A stretch of DNA of 8,476 nt. Origin: DATKCA01 sp035544675 (GTDB taxonomy: Bacteria > Acidobacteriota > Thermoanaerobaculia > Gp7-AA8). Made by a program: the position numbers and the translations under genes. The notes beneath the pieces are model-generated. The model did not search any database, had not been told where the DNA came from, and was given only the letters and a program-made list of their open reading frames with translations. Of this stretch, positions 5,947 through 8,476 are shown one piece after another (the stretch's first letter is position 1; the number at the start of each line of letters is the position of its first letter). The stretch is from contig DATKCA010000060.1 of the NCBI GenBank assembly GCA_035544675.1, positions 1-8,476 of the forward strand. Direction: 5' to 3'.

Positions 5947-6023
5947 AGACCCCTAGCTCAGTTGGTTAGAGCGCTACCTTGACACGGTAGAGGTCAGCGG
6001 TTCGAGTCCGCTGGGGTCTACCA
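5947..6023 (+). tRNA. tRNA-Val (anticodon GAC)
   Basis: Complete 77-nt cloverleaf. Acceptor AGACCCC pairs with GGGGTCT, D stem GCTC/GAGC with a 9-nt AGTTGGTTA loop, anticodon stem CTACC/GGTAG with loop TTGACAC giving anticodon GAC, variable loop AGGTC, and T stem AGCGG/CCGCT with loop TTCGAGT. Discriminator A and a genome-encoded CCA follow. It reads GUC and GUU valine codons. It is the only complete gene on the plus strand and converges on the methyltransferase gene. Confidence 0.97.
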
Positions 6024-6041
6024 ATCGAAGCGATTACCCGA

Positions 6042-6671
6042 TCACCAACGCCGCTCGCCCGGGCGGCGTTTCGTTTCGCCGGCCCGCCCCACCACCCGCC
6101 GTCCCAGCAACGGAACACCCAGCGCCCTCTCGCCGGCCATGAGGCGCTCCGCGTGCTCGGCCGGCGCGTAGCGGTAGCAGTACGGGACCTCCTCCGCCGC
6201 CACGATGTCGAAGTGCGCGCTGATGGCCTCCCGCATCGCAGCGAAGCTGTGGATGTCGTGCGGCGTCTCGTCCCAGGGAACGCCGAGTCGCGACAACTCG
6301 GCACGGATCCAGTCGATGAGCCGGGGATCGGCTTCCGGGAACGCGAAGTCCTCGACCAGCAGAAGCGGCGCGCACTCGCTGGCCAGGGACACCGCCCGCT
6401 CCAGCTCCGCGATGTGGTGAAGCGACCGCGTGAACACCACGGCGTCCGCCGGACGCGGGTCGAACGACGGCCACGACGCATGACGCGCCTCCACTCCCCG
6501 CTCGCGCGCGGCCTCTACAGCCGCCTCATCGGCGTCGACCGCCAGCACGCGGTAACCGCGCCGGAGCAGGAGCGCGGCCAGCTCACCGTCACCGCAGCCG
6601 GCCTCGATGATCGAGCGGCCGGCAGGCAGCCACGTCTCGATGAAGGCGGCGGTCTCGCCCGTGCCGGTCAT
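6042..6671 (-). CDS. Class I SAM-dependent methyltransferase
   Basis: 209 residues, typical for a single-domain Rossmann methyltransferase of the Methyltransf_11/UbiE-like kind. Motif I is EAGCGDGE (23-30), which binds S-adenosylmethionine. The acidic end of strand 2 is VLAVDAD (Asp46), strand 4 is DAVVFTRSLHHI (76-87) and strand 5 is LLLVEDF. No membrane helix or signal peptide. The substrate cannot be told. The ATG at 6671 overlaps the stop of the upstream GNAT-glycosyltransferase gene as ATGA, so translation is probably coupled and the two may share a pathway such as glycan or lipid decoration (inference). The frame is open 50 codons further upstream, but that part overlaps the neighbour and lacks family character. 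The last 10-11 codons are read from the tRNA terminator hairpin, giving a basic, poorly conserved-looking tail. Confidence 0.88.
   Translation of the reverse strand: MTGTGETAAFIETWLPAGRSIIEAGCGDGELAALLLRRGYRVLAVDADEAAVEAARERGVEARHASWPSFDPRPADAVVFTRSLHHIAELERAVSLASECAPLLLVEDFAFPEADPRLIDWIRAELSRLGVPWDETPHDIHSFAAMREAISAHFDIVAAEEVPYCYRYAPAEHAERLMAGERALGVPLLGRRVVGRAGETKRRPGERRW
6047..6076 (+). terminator. Intrinsic terminator of tRNA-Val, inside the methyltransferase 3' end
   Basis: AACGCCGC (6047-6054) and GCGGCGTT (6063-6070) form a perfect 8-bp stem with an 8-nt loop, followed by TCGTTT so that the stem runs into TTTCGTTT. It begins 23 bases after the tRNA CCA end on the plus strand. It overlaps the final codons of the convergent methyltransferase gene. 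The minus strand lacks a T-run after the stem, so it should work mainly in the tRNA direction. Confidence 0.65.
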
Positions 6672-8476
6672 GAGCCTGCTCTGCGCGGAAACCGCAGCGG
6701 CGGATCGGCGGCGATCTCCGTGACCTCGCCGTCGCGGTCCACGACGCACCGGCGGCCCGCCCGGCGGCGGAACGCGGCCGTGTCGGCCGGTGAGCGATCG
6801 CGGCTCAGGTACGGGATCCACGCCATCGAGTCATCGCCGAGGAACCGTTGCTGGTAGCTGATCCAGAAGTCGGCGTAGACCACGGCGCAGTCCAGAGCGC
6901 GGGCGCGCCGCGTCACGGACAGCGGGTCGGGCTCGGACAGAATCCGCTCTCGCTCCCGCAGCGCGCCTTCGACCAGCAGTGACGCGTACAGGATCGCCGC
7001 GACGACGATGACCGGCCGCAACGCGCGCAGCCGCCATGCGCTGAGGCCGGCCATGACCAGCACCGCCATCAGCGGCGCGACCGAAGTGATGAGGTAGTGC
7101 CACTCACCCCTCGACGCGAAATAGAACCCGAGGTTTGCGGCGACGATCAGCATGACCAGCGCGCGGCCGTCCCACGCCCGCGGCCGGAGCATCGCCACCA
7201 GAATCAACGACACGGCGAGCACGATCCACCCGCGGATGCTCCAGTCCACTCCGCTCCAGAGATACAGGTCGCGGCGAACGAACTTCACGATCTGCTCCAC
7301 GACTCCCGACGGGTCGTTCAGCGCGAACGCGATTCCGTGCGCCGGCTCGTACCAGCCGAGAAGCCTTCCCAGCCACACCGGCGAGTACGCGACCGCGAAT
7401 CCGGCGGCGAACAGAGCGACCGCACGCCACGAGACGCGCGAGCGGAAGAACATGACCACGGCCGCGGCGGCGAGCGTGAACACGACCTGCTGGTTCATCC
7501 ACCAGCCCAGGCCGGCCGCGACCCCGAGGGTGAGAGGCGCGGACTGGCGCATCACCAGCGCGAAGATTGCGGCGGACATGAGAAACGCCATCTCCGCGCC
7601 GATCGGCGAAACCGACAGGCGCACGAGCGACGGCGAGCCGGCGGCCAGGAGCAGCGCGACGAACGACCCGAGCCACGGGTCGATGCGGCGCAGTCCCCAC
7701 CAGTACAGGATGATTCCGGCGAGCACCTCCAGCATCCCCGCCAGCCGGACCGCGAGCACGCGATCCGCGGCCAGGCTGATGACGGCCGCGGTCGCCGCGG
7801 TGAGCGGGCCGAGGTAGTTCTGGCGCCAGAAGAAGATCGGGAAGGCGCCGCCCTTCATCTGCTCGCCCATCAGCCCGTGGATCGCCGTGTCGCTGTTCAC
7901 GCCGCGCACACGACCCTCGGGCGTGACGAGAGGCAGACGGAGTGCCATGAAGATGGTGATGGTCAGGAAGAGGAGCGCGATGTGAAGGACATGTGGACCG
8001 CCGCGGGCTTCGCGCATCGCCGGCGCCCCAGCATCTGCGCGCAGATCACGCTCGAGAAAGCGCGTCCCTTCGACGGGATTGAACCGGTACGCTGCGATGT
8101 CGTGGAAGCCGAGCGACTCGTACAGCCGCATCGCTTCGCGCATCGCCGGCAGCGTGTCGAGCCGCATGCGCGCGAATCCACGCCGCCGCGCCTCCTGGAT
8201 GAGCGCTTCCGCCAGGGCGCGTCCGACGTCCTGCCCGCGAAACGCCGGCCGGACGTAGAGCCGTTTCATCTCGCACGTGGTCTGGTCGAGCGCTCGCAGC
8301 GCCACGCAGCCGGCGACCTCGCCGTCGATCCTGGCAATGAGGATCGGGTCGTAGTGGCCGGGCAGCGTGGCCAGCTCGCGCTCGAAGTCCTGAAAGGAGA
8401 GGTCGACGCCAAGCGAGCCGCCGTATTCGGCGAAGAGCTCGCGGGCCAGGGAGGCGTCGCGACAGACCTCGATCAC
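6668..8476 (-). CDS. GNAT acetyltransferase fused to GT-C type membrane glycosyltransferase (5' end at or just beyond window)
   Basis: One unbroken frame of 602 codons. Residues 1-145 are a GNAT N-acetyltransferase: GVDLSFQDFERELATLPG (23-40), acetyl-CoA loop RGQDVGRA (80-87) and the closing LYESLGFHDI. After a short linker comes a polytopic protein with about ten or more hydrophobic helices from about 162 to 505. It has the first-loop signature of PMT/ArnT-like GT-C enzymes, NSDTAIHGLMGEQ (Asp196 as likely catalytic or metal Asp) with PIFFWRQNYLGPL (213-225), and a soluble tail from about 506 with YADFWISYQQRFL. Such enzymes move sugars from polyprenyl phosphates on the outer membrane face. 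The visible GTG at 8476 may be the start, or a few codons are missing. An internal ATG at 8017 could start the glycosyltransferase alone, but has no good binding site. The stop overlaps the methyltransferase start. Confidence 0.85.
   Translation of the reverse strand: MIEVCRDASLARELFAEYGGSLGVDLSFQDFERELATLPGHYDPILIARIDGEVAGCVALRALDQTTCEMKRLYVRPAFRGQDVGRALAEALIQEARRRGFARMRLDTLPAMREAMRLYESLGFHDIAAYRFNPVEGTRFLERDLRADAGAPAMREARGGPHVLHIALLFLTITIFMALRLPLVTPEGRVRGVNSDTAIHGLMGEQMKGGAFPIFFWRQNYLGPLTAATAAVISLAADRVLAVRLAGMLEVLAGIILYWWGLRRIDPWLGSFVALLLAAGSPSLVRLSVSPIGAEMAFLMSAAIFALVMRQSAPLTLGVAAGLGWWMNQQVVFTLAAAAVVMFFRSRVSWRAVALFAAGFAVAYSPVWLGRLLGWYEPAHGIAFALNDPSGVVEQIVKFVRRDLYLWSGVDWSIRGWIVLAVSLILVAMLRPRAWDGRALVMLIVAANLGFYFASRGEWHYLITSVAPLMAVLVMAGLSAWRLRALRPVIVVAAILYASLLVEGALRERERILSEPDPLSVTRRARALDCAVVYADFWISYQQRFLGDDSMAWIPYLSRDRSPADTAAFRRRAGRRCVVDRDGEVTEIAADPPLRFPRRAGS

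Noticed and set aside
6672..6821. 50-codon upstream extension of the methyltransferase
   Set aside because: It lies within the 3' end of the glycosyltransferase gene, is rich in Arg, Gly and Pro, and precedes the normal family start.
7152..7817. Plus-strand frame of 221 codons opposite the glycosyltransferase
   Set aside because: It is rich in Arg, Thr, Ser and Ala with no motif, and is antisense to membrane helices of a convincing gene.

Overview
This window comes from a GC-rich bacterial chromosome. The most likely source is Acidobacteriota or a related soil or sediment lineage. This rests on a Hanks-type Ser/Thr kinase that opens with the MIGxT-SHYR style N-terminus and carries a C-terminal TolB/FlgO-like domain, an architecture abundant in that phylum; the assignment is an inference from gene style, not proof. 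All protein genes lie on the minus strand. The only plus-strand elements are a tRNA and a gene remnant.

Left part (1-2111): the N-terminal 464 codons of the kinase, cut by the window edge. It is preceded by a 219-base gap holding two 7-2-7 dyad symmetries, then by a small TPR-like protein (165 aa) with a near-perfect Shine-Dalgarno.

Centre (2197-5515): a tight succinate dehydrogenase / fumarate reductase operon, transcribed sdhC-sdhA-sdhB, with the TPR gene following 85 bases later. SdhC/SdhA are 2 nt apart and SdhA/SdhB overlap by ATGA. The three subunits resemble the mycobacterial Sdh1 type: one large membrane anchor instead of two small ones. The anchor has a conserved-looking Cys-His...His...Cys cluster that could hold a metal centre. 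SdhA oxidises succinate on covalent FAD, SdhB passes electrons through [2Fe-2S], [4Fe-4S] and [3Fe-4S] centres, and SdhC hands them to membrane quinone, or the reverse.

The 5516-5946 gap holds a truncated aspartate/glutamate racemase remnant on the plus strand, several hairpins and a REP-like palindromic repeat. A complete tRNA-Val(GAC) with encoded CCA follows, and its probable intrinsic terminator is buried in the 3' end of the next, convergent gene.

Right part (6042-8476): a SAM-dependent methyltransferase overlaps by 4 nt with the gene before it. That gene is an unusual in-frame fusion of a GNAT acetyltransferase with a polytopic GT-C type glycosyltransferase, cut by the right edge close to its start. 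No phage genes, transposases, CRISPR arrays or rRNA were seen.
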